Shown here one piece after another: positions 43,803-52,861 of a stretch of DNA of 64,000 nucleotides. A model generated the notes under the pieces. That model worked only from the letters and a program-made list of their open reading frames with translations. It searched no databases and had not been told where the DNA came from. A program made the translations under genes and the position numbers. Every line of letters begins with the position of its first letter. The first letter of the stretch is position 1. The DNA is from Sabulicella glaciei (GTDB taxonomy: Bacteria; Pseudomonadota; Alphaproteobacteria; Acetobacterales; Acetobacteraceae): NCBI RefSeq assembly GCF_026183895.1, contig NZ_JAPFQI010000016.1, forward strand, positions 1 through 64,000. The letters run 5' to 3'.

Positions 43803-45431
43803 ATGCACGACGCGCCACGGGCCTTTGACTCCGTTCATCTTGAGCTGATCTGGACCCGCCTCGTCTCCATCGTGGATGAGGCGGCGGCGGCGCTGGTGCG
43901 CACCTCCTTCTCCACGATCGTGCGGGAGAGCCATGACTTCGCCTGCGTGCTGACCGACGCGCGCGGCCATTCCCTGGTGCAGGCGACGGATGGCGTTCCT
44001 TCCTTCCTCTGCACGGTCCCGCGCACCATCGGTCATTTCCTGCGTGAGTTCCCACCGGAGACGCTAGAGGAGGGTGACGTCCTCATCACCAATGACATCT
44101 GGCTGGGCACCGGACACCTGCCGGACATCACGGTGGCCAAGCCCATCTTCCTCGACGGGCGGCTGGCGGGGTTCGCCGGCTCCGTCGCGCATGCGCCGGA
44201 CATCGGCGGCCGCATCCGCACTGCGGAGTCGCGCGAGGTCTTCGAGGAGGGGCTGCAGATCCCGGTGATGAAGGTCGTACGCAGGGGGGTGATGGACGAC
44301 ACCTTCCTGCGGTTTTTCCGCAAGAACACCCGCATGCCCGACCAGACTCTGGGCGACCTGCAGGCGCAGTTCACGGCGCTGGACCTGATGGAGCGCCGGC
44401 TGCGCGGGGTGCTGGCCGAGCACAGGCTCGCCTCCCTGGAGGAGCTTGCGGACGAGATCCACGGCCGCTCGGAGCGTGCCACCCGCGCGGCCATCCGTGC
44501 CGTGCCCGATGGGACCTACCACGCCGAAGTGCTGACCGACGGGCTGGAGCGGCCGATTCGGCTGAAGCTCGCCCTGCGCAAGCAGGGTGACTCCATCCAT
44601 GCCGACTATGCGGGCACGGACTCCCAGGTCCCGCGCGGCATCAATGTCTGCCTCGCCTACACCCTGGCCTACACCGCGTTTGCGGTGAAGGCGGCGTTGT
44701 GCCCCGAGGTTCCGAACAACGAGGGCGCTTTCCGCCCCATCACCGTCTCGGCTCCGCAGGGCTGCATCCTCAACTCCACCCCTCCCGCGGCGGGAGCGAA
44801 CCGCGCCCTGACGGGGCACTTCATCCCGCCGATGATCCTCCAGGCGCTCGCCTCCGCACTCCCAGACCGGGTCATTGCGGGAACTGGCTCTCCCCTCTGG
44901 AGCCTGAACTTCGCGGGCACGCGGCCGGACGGCACACCGATCGCGAACCAGTTCTTCATGAACGGCGGCTACGGGGCCAGCGCGGGGCGTGACGGGCCGA
45001 ACGTGCTTTCCTGGCCCTCCAACGTCTCCGCGGCCCCCGTCGAGATGATCGAGCAGGGCTATCCCTTCCGCATCCGTCACCGCCGGCTGCGCAGGGGCAC
45101 GGGCGGCGAGGGGCGCCACCGGGGCGGCACCGGGCAGGAGTGGGCGTTCGAAAGCCGCTCCACGACACCGGTCGCCGTCACCTTCATGGCGGAGCGGACG
45201 AAGTCCGAGGCCGCCGCGCCCGGCCTCGCGGGCGGGCGGCCCGGCACTCCGGGCGCGGTGCTGATCGACGGCGTCCCAGTAGACCCGAAGCGGCAGCATA
45301 TCCTGCAGCCCGGCAGCGTCGTGGAACTCCGCACGCCCGGTGGCGGCGGCCATGGAGACCCTGGAGAGCGCGCACAGGAGCGGATCACGCGCGACCGCGA
45401 GGACGGCCTGCTCGGGGAGGCACAGGCATGA
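43803..45431 (+). CDS. hyuB: hydantoinase/oxoprolinase subunit B (HyuB), second copy
   Basis: A 542-residue HyuB with LVSIVDEAAAALVRTSFSTI, VLITNDIWLGTGHLPDITVA, GSVAHAPDIGGRIRTAESRE and GGGGHGDPGERAQE. It starts 4 bases after the Bug gene and its stop overlaps the next hyuA by 4 bases. Gene order here is B then A, the reverse of the first pair, so the second pair did not arise by simple tandem copying of the whole unit. Confidence 0.92.
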   Translation: MHDAPRAFDSVHLELIWTRLVSIVDEAAAALVRTSFSTIVRESHDFACVLTDARGHSLVQATDGVPSFLCTVPRTIGHFLREFPPETLEEGDVLITNDIWLGTGHLPDITVAKPIFLDGRLAGFAGSVAHAPDIGGRIRTAESREVFEEGLQIPVMKVVRRGVMDDTFLRFFRKNTRMPDQTLGDLQAQFTALDLMERRLRGVLAEHRLASLEELADEIHGRSERATRAAIRAVPDGTYHAEVLTDGLERPIRLKLALRKQGDSIHADYAGTDSQVPRGINVCLAYTLAYTAFAVKAALCPEVPNNEGAFRPITVSAPQGCILNSTPPAAGANRALTGHFIPPMILQALASALPDRVIAGTGSPLWSLNFAGTRPDGTPIANQFFMNGGYGASAGRDGPNVLSWPSNVSAAPVEMIEQGYPFRIRHRRLRRGTGGEGRHRGGTGQEWAFESRSTTPVAVTFMAERTKSEAAAPGLAGGRPGTPGAVLIDGVPVDPKRQHILQPGSVVELRTPGGGGHGDPGERAQERITRDREDGLLGEAQA

Positions 45432-47548
45432 GCGCGGACCGCCACGCGCTGGCGATCGACATCGGCGGCACCTTCACGGACATCGTTCTGTACGATTCCC
45501 GCACCGGGCGCTTCGCCGCGCACAAGGAGCTGACGACGCCCGCAGATCCCGCATGGGGTGTCATCACCGGCATCAGGCGGCTCCTGTCGCGTGAGAGCGT
45601 GGAAGCCGCGGCCGTCGGCCGGGTGGTGCACGCCACCACGCTGTTCACCAACGCGCTGATCGAGAGGCGCGGTGCGCGCACCGGGTTGATCACCACCGAG
45701 GGCTTCCGGGACACGCTGGAGATCGGCCACGAGCGGAAATACGAACTCTACGACCTGCATCTGCCGCTGCCCCAGCCGCTGGTCCGCCGCGCCCGCCGGC
45801 TGGAGGCGCGCGAGCGCCTGGCACCCGATGGCTCCGTGGAGGTCGCTCTCGAGCCGGACAGCGTGCTCCAGGCCGCCGACGCGCTGGTGTCGCAAGGCGT
45901 GGAGTCGGCCGCCATCTGCTTCCTCCATGCCTACGCCAACCCCTCGCACGAGCAGGAGGCGGCGAGCCTGATCGCCGCACGGCACCCTCAGCTGATGCTG
46001 TCGCTTTCGTCGGAGGTGGCGCCACAGATCCGCGAGTTCGAGCGTTCCTCCACCACCGTCGCCAACGCCTATATCAAGCCGCTGGCCGAGCGCTATCTGA
46101 ACCGCCTCTCCGAGGACCTGACGGCTCTGCGGATCAAGAGCCCGCTCTTCATGATGCTGAGCAACGGCGGACTGACACACGTGGACGAGGCGAAGCGCGT
46201 GCCGGTGCAGCTCCTGGAGAGCGGCCCGGCGGCCGGGGCGCTGTCAGCCGCGTTCTTCGGGGCGCGCTCCGGCGAGAGAGACCTCCTGGCCTTCGACCTG
46301 GGCGGCACCACCGCCAAGCTGGCGCTTGTGCAGGACGGCGAACCGCATGTGGTCCACCGCTTCGAGGCAGGGCGTGAGCGCCGCTTCACCACAGGGAGCG
46401 GCCTGCCACTGACCATCTCCACAGTGGAGCTGATCGAGATCGGTGCCGGTGGAGGTTCCATCGCCGCGCATGATGCGCTGGGACTGCTGAAGGTCGGCCC
46501 ACGTTCCGCGGGCTCCATGCCCGGCCCGGCCTGCTACGGCCGTGGCGGTGCCCACCCGACCGTGACGGACGCCAACCTCCTGCTGGGCTATCTGGACCCG
46601 GAGACTTTTGCCGGTGGCACCATGCGGCTGGACACCGGCGCGGCGGAAGCCACGGTGGGCGCCCTGGCAGGTGAGGCCGGACTCAGCGCGGCACGCGCCG
46701 CGGAGGGCATCCACGCCGTCGTGAACGAGACCATGTCTGCGGCGGCCCGGGTCCACGTGGCCGAGCAGGGGCATGACGCTCGTGACTTCGCGCTGCTCGT
46801 GACAGGGGGCGGGGGGCCACTGCATGGCTGCGAGCTGGCACGCCGGCTGGGCATCTCCCGGGTCATCTGCCCACCTGGGGCGGGCGTCGCCTCGGCGCTC
46901 GGGCTGCTGCTGGCCCCGGCGCGGGTGGACCGCGTCGCCACCATCTCGCGGCCCCTTGCCGGGATGGACTGGGCGGCGCTGGAAGCCAGCTTCTCGGCGA
47001 TGGAGCAGGACGCGCGCACGGTGATCGCGGCCACGCTGGGCGCCACGGCGGCGCTGAGCATCCGTCGCGGTGCCGACCTTCGCTTCGCTGGCCAGGGCTA
47101 CGAGGTCGTGACGGATCTGCCCGCCGGCCCGTACGGCCCAGATTCCGAGGACATGATCCGGGCTGCCTTCGAGAGGGCCTATGAGCTGGTATTCTCGCGG
47201 CGGCCCGGTGTGGCGACGATCGAGATGATCAACATCCGCGTCTCCGTCACCGGCAGCGCCGCGGAGGGCGCGCTCGACCCGGAAGTCCCCGAGACCTCCC
47301 TCGGGGAGCCGCGGACCGGCGCCCGTAACGCGCGTTTCGGAAGCGAGGAGATGGACACGCCGGTGCTGGACCGCTCCCGGCTGCCCGCCGGCGTGGAGGT
47401 TCCGGGCCCGGCCGTCATCGAGGAGGCCATGTCGACACTTCTTGTGCCTCCCGGTGCCCGCGCAGTGGTCGAGGCCTCCGGCAACATTGTCATCCACCTG
47501 CCTCTGGCCGTCACGCGGCAGGGCCAGCACCAGCATGAGGTCGTGTGA
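45428..47548 (+). CDS. hyuA: hydantoinase/oxoprolinase subunit A (HyuA), second copy
   Basis: A 706-residue HyuA. ATG 45428 overlaps the hyuB stop (ATGA); the longer upstream frame is antisense to nothing real and is rejected. Motifs are HALAIDIGGTFTDIVLYDSR, VVHATTLFTNALIERRGART, LLAFDLGGTTAKLALVQDG and VELIEIGAGGGSIAAHDALG. It is somewhat longer than copy 1 at its C-terminus. Its stop overlaps the CoA-transferase start by one base, so ring opening is coupled to CoA chemistry. Confidence 0.92.
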   Translation: MSADRHALAIDIGGTFTDIVLYDSRTGRFAAHKELTTPADPAWGVITGIRRLLSRESVEAAAVGRVVHATTLFTNALIERRGARTGLITTEGFRDTLEIGHERKYELYDLHLPLPQPLVRRARRLEARERLAPDGSVEVALEPDSVLQAADALVSQGVESAAICFLHAYANPSHEQEAASLIAARHPQLMLSLSSEVAPQIREFERSSTTVANAYIKPLAERYLNRLSEDLTALRIKSPLFMMLSNGGLTHVDEAKRVPVQLLESGPAAGALSAAFFGARSGERDLLAFDLGGTTAKLALVQDGEPHVVHRFEAGRERRFTTGSGLPLTISTVELIEIGAGGGSIAAHDALGLLKVGPRSAGSMPGPACYGRGGAHPTVTDANLLLGYLDPETFAGGTMRLDTGAAEATVGALAGEAGLSAARAAEGIHAVVNETMSAAARVHVAEQGHDARDFALLVTGGGGPLHGCELARRLGISRVICPPGAGVASALGLLLAPARVDRVATISRPLAGMDWAALEASFSAMEQDARTVIAATLGATAALSIRRGADLRFAGQGYEVVTDLPAGPYGPDSEDMIRAAFERAYELVFSRRPGVATIEMINIRVSVTGSAAEGALDPEVPETSLGEPRTGARNARFGSEEMDTPVLDRSRLPAGVEVPGPAVIEEAMSTLLVPPGARAVVEASGNIVIHLPLAVTRQGQHQHEVV

Positions 47549-48723
47549 TGAGCCTTCCTTTGTCCCATATCCGTGTGCTCGACCTCACGCGGGTGCGCTC
47601 CGGACCGACATGTGTGCGCCAGCTGGCCGACTGGGGCGCCAACGTCATCAAAATCGAGGCGCCGGACGAGGTGGACACAGGCAAGGGGATGGGCGGCGAG
47701 CGCCACGGGCCGGACTTCCAGCACGTCCATCGCAACAAGCGCGGCATCACGCTGAACCTCAAGCAGGCAGCGGGACGCGCCGCCTTCCTGCGCATGGTCC
47801 GCCAGGCGGATGTGGTGGTCGAGAATTACCGCCCAGACGTCAAGGACCGGCTGGGCATTGGCTACGCGGCCCTGGCGGCCGAGAACCCGCGCATCATCCT
47901 GGGGTCGATCAGCGGCTTCGGTCAGGACGGCCCATACGCGCGGCGACCCGGCTTCGACCAGATCGCCCAGGGCATGGGCGGGCTGATGAGCGTGACCGGC
48001 CTGCCTGGCCAGGGGCCGGTGCGCGCCGGCATCCCGGTGGCCGACCTCTCCACCGGCCTCTACTGCGCCATCGGCATCCTGGCCGCGCTGGTGGAGCGCG
48101 ACCGGACGGGGAGGGGCCGCTGGGTCCACACCAGCCTGCTGGAGTCCATGGTGGCGATGATGGACTTCCAGGCCACGCGCTGGACCATGGCCGGCGAGGT
48201 CCCCCAGCAGGCGGGCAACGACCACCCGACAACGGTGCCCACCGGCCTGTTCCACACCGCCGATGGCGTCATCAACCTTGCCGCAGGGGGGGATGAGATG
48301 TGGCGCCGCATCGTCGAGACCCTTGGCCTTGAGGAGGAGGCGAGGGCGCCTGAATTGGCGACGGAGGCGGCACGGAGCGCCAACCGCGCCAAGGTCAACG
48401 CCGCGCTCCAGGCAAGGCTGTTGGGCGACACCGCGGCGAACTGGATCGAGCGGCTGAACCAGGCGGGCGTCCCGACTGGCCCGGTCAACGATATGTCCGA
48501 GGTCTTCGCCGACCCGCAGGTCAGGCACCTGGCGCTCGGGCTTCCCATCTCGCATCCGAGGCTTGGCGACATCACCGTGGTGCGAAACCCCGTCCAGATG
48601 CCTGGCGTCGAGCCACCGCGCCGCCCCACTCCCGAGCGTGGTGAGCATACGGACGAGGTCCTGGCCGAGTTCGGCTTCAGCCCGGGCGAGATCGTGGCGC
48701 TGCGTCAGGAGAAGGCATTGTGA
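47548..48723 (+). CDS. CaiB/BaiF-family (class III) CoA transferase
   Basis: A 391-residue enzyme from ATG 47548, which shares one base with the hyuA stop. It has the family N-terminus (IRVLDLTRVRSGPTCVRQLA, DWGANVIKIEAP), the nucleophile Asp region ADVVVENYRPDVKDRLGIGY, and RPGFDQIAQGMGGLMSVTG and GRGRWVHTSLLESMVAMMDF. It moves CoA from a donor acyl-CoA to a carboxylate. In this operon the carboxylate is plausibly the ring-opened product of the HyuAB enzymes, which would then pass to the enoyl-CoA hydratase that overlaps its end by 4 bases. Confidence 0.92.
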   Translation: MSLPLSHIRVLDLTRVRSGPTCVRQLADWGANVIKIEAPDEVDTGKGMGGERHGPDFQHVHRNKRGITLNLKQAAGRAAFLRMVRQADVVVENYRPDVKDRLGIGYAALAAENPRIILGSISGFGQDGPYARRPGFDQIAQGMGGLMSVTGLPGQGPVRAGIPVADLSTGLYCAIGILAALVERDRTGRGRWVHTSLLESMVAMMDFQATRWTMAGEVPQQAGNDHPTTVPTGLFHTADGVINLAAGGDEMWRRIVETLGLEEEARAPELATEAARSANRAKVNAALQARLLGDTAANWIERLNQAGVPTGPVNDMSEVFADPQVRHLALGLPISHPRLGDITVVRNPVQMPGVEPPRRPTPERGEHTDEVLAEFGFSPGEIVALRQEKAL

Positions 48724-49508
48724 CCGCCCTGCTGAGGCTGGAAGTGGCCGATGGCGTCGCGCGCCTGGTCTTCGACAACCCGCGCCGGCTGAACGCCATC
48801 AACGCCGAGATGTGGCAGGCCCTTCCTGGCCTGCTGGGACGCGTCGCCGAGGATCCTGCGATCCGCGTCCTGATTCTGTCCGGTGAGGGCGACCGCGCCT
48901 TCTGCACCGGCAACGACGTGAGCGAGTTCGAGACCATCCGCGCCACGCCGGAGGCCGCCGCGCGCTACAACGCGTGGCAGCATGAGGTGGGCGAGCGTCT
49001 GCGCGGACTGGAGAAGCCCGTGATCGCCGCCGTGCACGGGCATTGCCTCGGGGCCGGTCTGGAGATGGCGCTGATGTCCGACATCCGCATCTGCTCGGCG
49101 CAGGCCAGCATGGGCGTCCCGGCCGTGAAGCTGGGCCTGCCCTACCGGCTGGAGGACATCGAGACGGTGGCCGCCGTGACCGGCCCCGCCCGTGCGCGGG
49201 AGATGGTGCTGCTCGGCCGGTCCTATTCGGGTGACGCGCTGCTGGCAATGGGGCTGGCCAACCGGGTTCTGCCGGACCGCGCCTCGGCGATGTCGGCGGC
49301 GGAGGCGCTGGCCCGCGAGATGGCGGGGCTCGCGCCCCTCTCGCTCGCGGCGGCGAAGATCGGCTTCCAGGAGCTGATGCGGCGCGACGGCCCCTCCGAC
49401 CGTGCGCGCGCCCAGGCCGCCGCCGACCGCTGCTACGCCAGCGAGGACTACGCCGAGGGCCGCCGTGCACGAGCCGAGAGACGCCCGCCGCGCTTCCTGG
49501 GGCGCTGA
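48720..49508 (+). CDS. enoyl-CoA hydratase/isomerase family protein
   Basis: A 262-residue crotonase-fold enzyme. GTG 48720 overlaps the CoA-transferase stop by 4 bases. Oxyanion-hole blocks are visible: RAFCTGNDVSEFE (about 60-72) and AAVHGHCLGAGLEMALMSDI (about 101-120), with LGLPYRLEDIE beyond. The canonical catalytic Glu pair is not clear in this short branch, so hydratase, isomerase or hydrolase activity remains open. The C-terminus holds DRCYAS and the common RP-RFLGR end. It closes the plus-strand operon; a decayed copy of its 3' end lies at 63275-63367. Confidence 0.9.
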   Translation: MTALLRLEVADGVARLVFDNPRRLNAINAEMWQALPGLLGRVAEDPAIRVLILSGEGDRAFCTGNDVSEFETIRATPEAAARYNAWQHEVGERLRGLEKPVIAAVHGHCLGAGLEMALMSDIRICSAQASMGVPAVKLGLPYRLEDIETVAAVTGPARAREMVLLGRSYSGDALLAMGLANRVLPDRASAMSAAEALAREMAGLAPLSLAAAKIGFQELMRRDGPSDRARAQAAADRCYASEDYAEGRRARAERRPPRFLGR

Positions 49509-49530
49509 CTGGCGCGGCATCCCGGCGCGC

Positions 49531-49558
49531 GCCGTCGCGCCGGCACTCATGCGACGGC
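49531..49558. terminator. hairpin between convergent hydratase and aminotransferase genes
   Basis: GCCGTCGC (49531-49538) and GCGACGGC (49551-49558) form a perfect 8-base stem with a 12-base loop in the 132-base gap between two converging genes. It could serve both; no T-run is present. Confidence 0.4.
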
Positions 49559-49640
49559 ATGCGCAATCGGCGCGGCGCCGTCTGTCGGCTCCATGCGGAA
49601 GGTCCGGCGGACGGGACGTCCAATGCGTCCTGTCCAGTCC

Positions 49641-50843
49641 TTAGACCAGGTCGCGGCAGAACTCCTGGATGCGGCCGCAGGCCTCGCGCAGGCTGTCCGT
49701 GTCGGTGGCGTATGAGACGCGGACATACGGGCTCATGCCATAGGCAGCGCCCTGCACCACGGCGACCTGCTTCTCGGCGAGCAAGGCGGTGACGAAATCC
49801 GTGTCAGTCTCGATCCTGCGACCGCCCTTGGAGGTCTTGCCCAGGCAGCCCGCGACATTGGGGAACACGTAGAATGCGCCCTCGGGCTTGTGGCAGCTAA
49901 TCCCGGGTGCCTTGTTGAGCATGTCCACCACGAGGTCACGCCGGTCGCGGTAGACCGCAGCCCGTTCGGCGAGCAGATCCTGCGGTCCATCCAAAGCGGC
50001 GATCGTGGCCGCCTGGCCAACGGTCGAGACGCCGCTGGTGGACTGACCCTGCACATTGGCCATGGCCTTGATCAGCCGCTTGGGGCCGCCGCTGTAGCCA
50101 ATGCGCCATCCGGTCATCGCATAGGCCTTCGAGGCGCCGTTCACGGTCAAGACGCGATCGCGCAGTCGCGGCTCCACCGCAGCAATGGTGGCGAACTCGA
50201 AGCCGTCATAGAGCAGGTGCTCATACATGTCGTCCGTCATGACCCAGACATGCGGGTGTTTCAGCATCACCTCGGCGATAGCCTGCATCTCCTTGCGAGA
50301 GCACGCGGCGCCGGTCGGGTTGTTCGGGAAGTTGAGGATCAGCCACTTGGTGCGCGCGGTGATCGCGGCGTCGAGTTCCTCAGGGGGCACCTTGAAGCCG
50401 TTGTTCTGCGGACAGGAGACGCTGACCGGCACGCCGCCTGCGAACTTCGCCATGTCGGCATAGCTGATCCAGGAGGGGCGCGGGATTACGACCTCGTCGC
50501 CTGGGTTCACCGTGGCCATCAGCGCGTCGAAGATGATCTGCTTGCCGCCGTTGGCGACGAGGATCTCATCTGGGGCGTAGTCGAGCCCGTTGTCTCGCTT
50601 GAACTTCCGCGCGATGGACGCCTTCAGCGCTGCAGTGCCCTCGGTGGGGGGGTACTTGGTGTCGCCGGCGCGCGCAGCAGCGTGGGCGGCCTCCACCACA
50701 TGCTCGGGCGTCTGGAAATCGGGCTCGCCCTGGGAGAGGCTGATCACCGCTATGCCACGCGCGCGCATGTCGCGCGCCAGTGCGGTCATCGCGGCGCTGG
50801 CCGAGACTTCGACATTGGCGAGGCGGTCGGCGATTCCGGGCAT
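49641..50843 (-). CDS. aspartate/aromatic-type aminotransferase, class I
   Basis: A 400-residue PLP enzyme. ATG 50843 gives the usual length and N-terminus (LANVEVSASAAMTALARDMR); the longer open frame upstream is antisense to the IclR gene and not real. Landmarks are SLSQGEPDF, NNPTG (Asn175), TDDMYEH, the PLP lysine Lys239 in NGASKAYAMTGWRIGY, and YVRVSYATD near the end for substrate carboxylate binding. It resembles alphaproteobacterial AspC-type enzymes. It is divergent from the IclR regulator and convergent with the hydratase. A short decayed copy of its 3' end lies at 63549-63590. Confidence 0.92.
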   Translation of the reverse strand: MPGIADRLANVEVSASAAMTALARDMRARGIAVISLSQGEPDFQTPEHVVEAAHAAARAGDTKYPPTEGTAALKASIARKFKRDNGLDYAPDEILVANGGKQIIFDALMATVNPGDEVVIPRPSWISYADMAKFAGGVPVSVSCPQNNGFKVPPEELDAAITARTKWLILNFPNNPTGAACSRKEMQAIAEVMLKHPHVWVMTDDMYEHLLYDGFEFATIAAVEPRLRDRVLTVNGASKAYAMTGWRIGYSGGPKRLIKAMANVQGQSTSGVSTVGQAATIAALDGPQDLLAERAAVYRDRRDLVVDMLNKAPGISCHKPEGAFYVFPNVAGCLGKTSKGGRRIETDTDFVTALLAEKQVAVVQGAAYGMSPYVRVSYATDTDSLREACGRIQEFCRDLV

Positions 50844-50895
50844 CCAGGGCACTCCAGGCGAGGGCACAGCGCGTGCCGTCTGTCGGTATAGAGTT

Positions 50896-50911
50896 TCATT
50901 GAGCGAAATGA
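50896..50911. promoter_or_regulatory. candidate IclR-type operator between aminotransferase and IclR gene
   Basis: TCATTGAGCGAAATGA has TCATT and AATGA as inverted arms around 6 bases, in the 159-base gap between divergent starts. A related site with the shared core TT-N3-CGAAA lies at 57596-57611 before the acc-pxp operon. The role is inferred. Confidence 0.35.
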
Positions 50912-51002
50912 GGCCGTCAAGTCTCTTCTCGTGACGCGGCCTGCGTGATACCGGCCTGGGTATGATGTCCGATCCTCGCAACGCCCCGGGACTGTTCGCC
51001 GA

Positions 51003-51755
51003 ATGAGCGGCGGGGTCATTGCCGTGGACCGCGCCATCGACATCCTCAATGCATTCCGGTGGGGCGATGAGGGTCTCTCGCTCACCGAGCTGGCCAACCG
51101 CACCGGCCTGCACAAGACCACAATCCTTCGCCTTGCCGTCTCGCTGCAAAGCTCCGGGATGTTGACGAGAACCGCGACCGGAGAGTTCCGGCTGGGGACG
51201 AACATCCTCAAGCTCTCGGCCATCCTCCGTGCCTCGCAGCGGCTTGACAGGGAGGTGCAGCCATTCCTCGAGCGACTGGCCGAGGAATGCCGGGAGAGCG
51301 CGTCTCTGTTCATCCGGGATGGGGATGCGCGGATCTGCCTTGTGCGCGTGGAGGCTGAACAAAGCGTCCGGGACAGCACGCGTCGCCTTGTCCCGATGGC
51401 GCTCGATGACACTTCCGCCGGACTGGTGCTGCGCGGGTTGAGGGGAAGGGGGGCAGCGCCGTCAGGCGGGCCTTTCAGTCCCGTCTTCACCTCGGGCGTC
51501 ACCGACCCGGAGACGGCCTCGCTCAGCGCCCCTGTCTATGATGCCGAAGGGGACGTGGTCGGCGCGATGACCGTGTCCGGGCCGGCGTTCCGGCTCACCA
51601 GCGAAGTGGCGGAACAGCACGGGCCAAAGCTTTCTGCCCAGGCGGAAGCCTTTTCCGCCACCCTGGGCTATCGCCCGGACGTCTCGCCGGCACGAGGCGC
51701 GGTGCCGGTCAGGGATGTCAGCACGTCCCGTCGCCCCAGGGGCGGAACGCGCTGA
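51003..51755 (+). CDS. IclR-family transcriptional regulator
   Basis: A 250-residue regulator with an N-terminal winged helix (VDRAIDILNAFRWGDEGLSL, TELANRTGLHKTTILRLAVS, about 8-50) and an IclR effector domain (about 75-225, with RLDREVQPFLERLAEE, SASLFIRDGDARICLVRVE and SLSAPVYDAEGDVVGAMTVSG). The effector domain is slightly shorter than usual around 150-170. It lies between the aminotransferase and the acc-pxp operon, whose last gene ends 10 bases past its stop in convergent orientation, so either neighbour may be its target. Confidence 0.88.
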   Translation: MSGGVIAVDRAIDILNAFRWGDEGLSLTELANRTGLHKTTILRLAVSLQSSGMLTRTATGEFRLGTNILKLSAILRASQRLDREVQPFLERLAEECRESASLFIRDGDARICLVRVEAEQSVRDSTRRLVPMALDDTSAGLVLRGLRGRGAAPSGGPFSPVFTSGVTDPETASLSAPVYDAEGDVVGAMTVSGPAFRLTSEVAEQHGPKLSAQAEAFSATLGYRPDVSPARGAVPVRDVSTSRRPRGGTR

Positions 51756-51765
51756 CGCGGACGCT

Positions 51766-52743
51766 TCAGTTATTGGTGCCTTGGCGCACGATCTCCGTGA
51801 TCACCGGGCGCATCGCATTCTCCTCGCGCGTCCAGTAGCTGTCGAACTCTGCCGGACCCATGAAGCTGATGTCGAGGCCAATGCGCTGGAGCTGTTCCCG
51901 GTGCGACGGGCTCGTGATCGCGCGCTCCAGAGCCTCGGCCAGGCGCCGCACGACCGGCTCGGGCGTCCCCGCCGGGGCCACAAAGCCCCGCGCGGACCCG
52001 GCGGAGAGCGGCACGCCCAACGAGGCGAGTGTTGGCACCCCAGGAAGGGAGTCGTTCGGCCGGTCGGACAGGACGGCAAGGACGCGCACGACGCCTGCCC
52101 TGCTCTGGATCACCGCCGTGCCGCCCGAGGCCATGGTAACGTCGATTTGGCGCCCGGCCAGGGCGGTGATCACCGGCGCGGTGCCCGGGAAATGCACTTG
52201 GTTGAACTCGATGCCGAGCGCCTTCTGAAGCTGCAGCGAGGAGATGTGCTCCCAGCCAAGCATCCCCGGGTCGGCCATGGAAATCGCGCCGGGCCGCGCA
52301 CGTGCCGCGGCGACGAGGTCGGCAAAGCTCTGGATCGGGCTGGCCGCCGGGACGAGGATGGCGCCCGGATCAATCACATGCATCGCCAACGGCGCGAAAC
52401 TGTCGCGGTTGAAGGGCGTCCGCCGTGACGGGTCGAGATACAGGGTGAAAGTGGAGGGCCAGAGCCCATAGGCTATGGTGTGTCCATCGGGCCGCGCGCG
52501 GGTGAGTTCCGTCATGCCGATCTGAGATCCGGCGCCCGCGCGGTTCACGATGACGACGGGAGCGCCAAGCGCGCGCTCGAGTTCCGGGGCCAGCATGCGG
52601 GCCGTGATGTCGCTGCCCCCGCCCGGAGGATAGGGCACGATGACCGTGATGGGCCGGCCGGGCTCTGGGAAAGGCGCCTGCGCAGCAGCGGGCATCCCGC
52701 CACACATCGCCAGGAGCGCCGCAGCGCAGAAGAATCGCCTCAT
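51766..52743 (-). CDS. Bug-family receptor at the end of the acc-pxp operon
   Basis: A 325-residue periplasmic receptor. ATG 52743 is preferred, with GAGGAG 7 bases before it; ATG 52761 is upstream of that site. The signal peptide is RRFFCAAALLAMCGGMPAAA. Bug blocks are RPITVIVPYPPGGGSDITAR, VIVNRAGAGSQIG, PDGHTIAYGL and VVRVLAVLSDRPND. It follows pxpA by 118 bases on the same strand and is probably the uptake receptor for the substrate of the operon, perhaps 5-oxoproline or a related lactam. Confidence 0.9.
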   Translation of the reverse strand: MRRFFCAAALLAMCGGMPAAAQAPFPEPGRPITVIVPYPPGGGSDITARMLAPELERALGAPVVIVNRAGAGSQIGMTELTRARPDGHTIAYGLWPSTFTLYLDPSRRTPFNRDSFAPLAMHVIDPGAILVPAASPIQSFADLVAAARARPGAISMADPGMLGWEHISSLQLQKALGIEFNQVHFPGTAPVITALAGRQIDVTMASGGTAVIQSRAGVVRVLAVLSDRPNDSLPGVPTLASLGVPLSAGSARGFVAPAGTPEPVVRRLAEALERAITSPSHREQLQRIGLDISFMGPAEFDSYWTREENAMRPVITEIVRQGTNN

Positions 52744-52861
52744 AAACCATCTCCTCAACATGCGCGAGCGGCGCTGGGGCCGCCCTGACCTTTTGCCCGT
52801 GTGGCGCGGCGTCTTTGGCCGTCATTCTCGCCTCGCCTGTGTGCCAGGGCGTCAGCTTAGC

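Noticed and set aside
49641-51362. 573-codon version of the aminotransferase
   Set aside because: The first 173 codons are antisense to the IclR gene; homology and normal length begin at the ATG at 50843.
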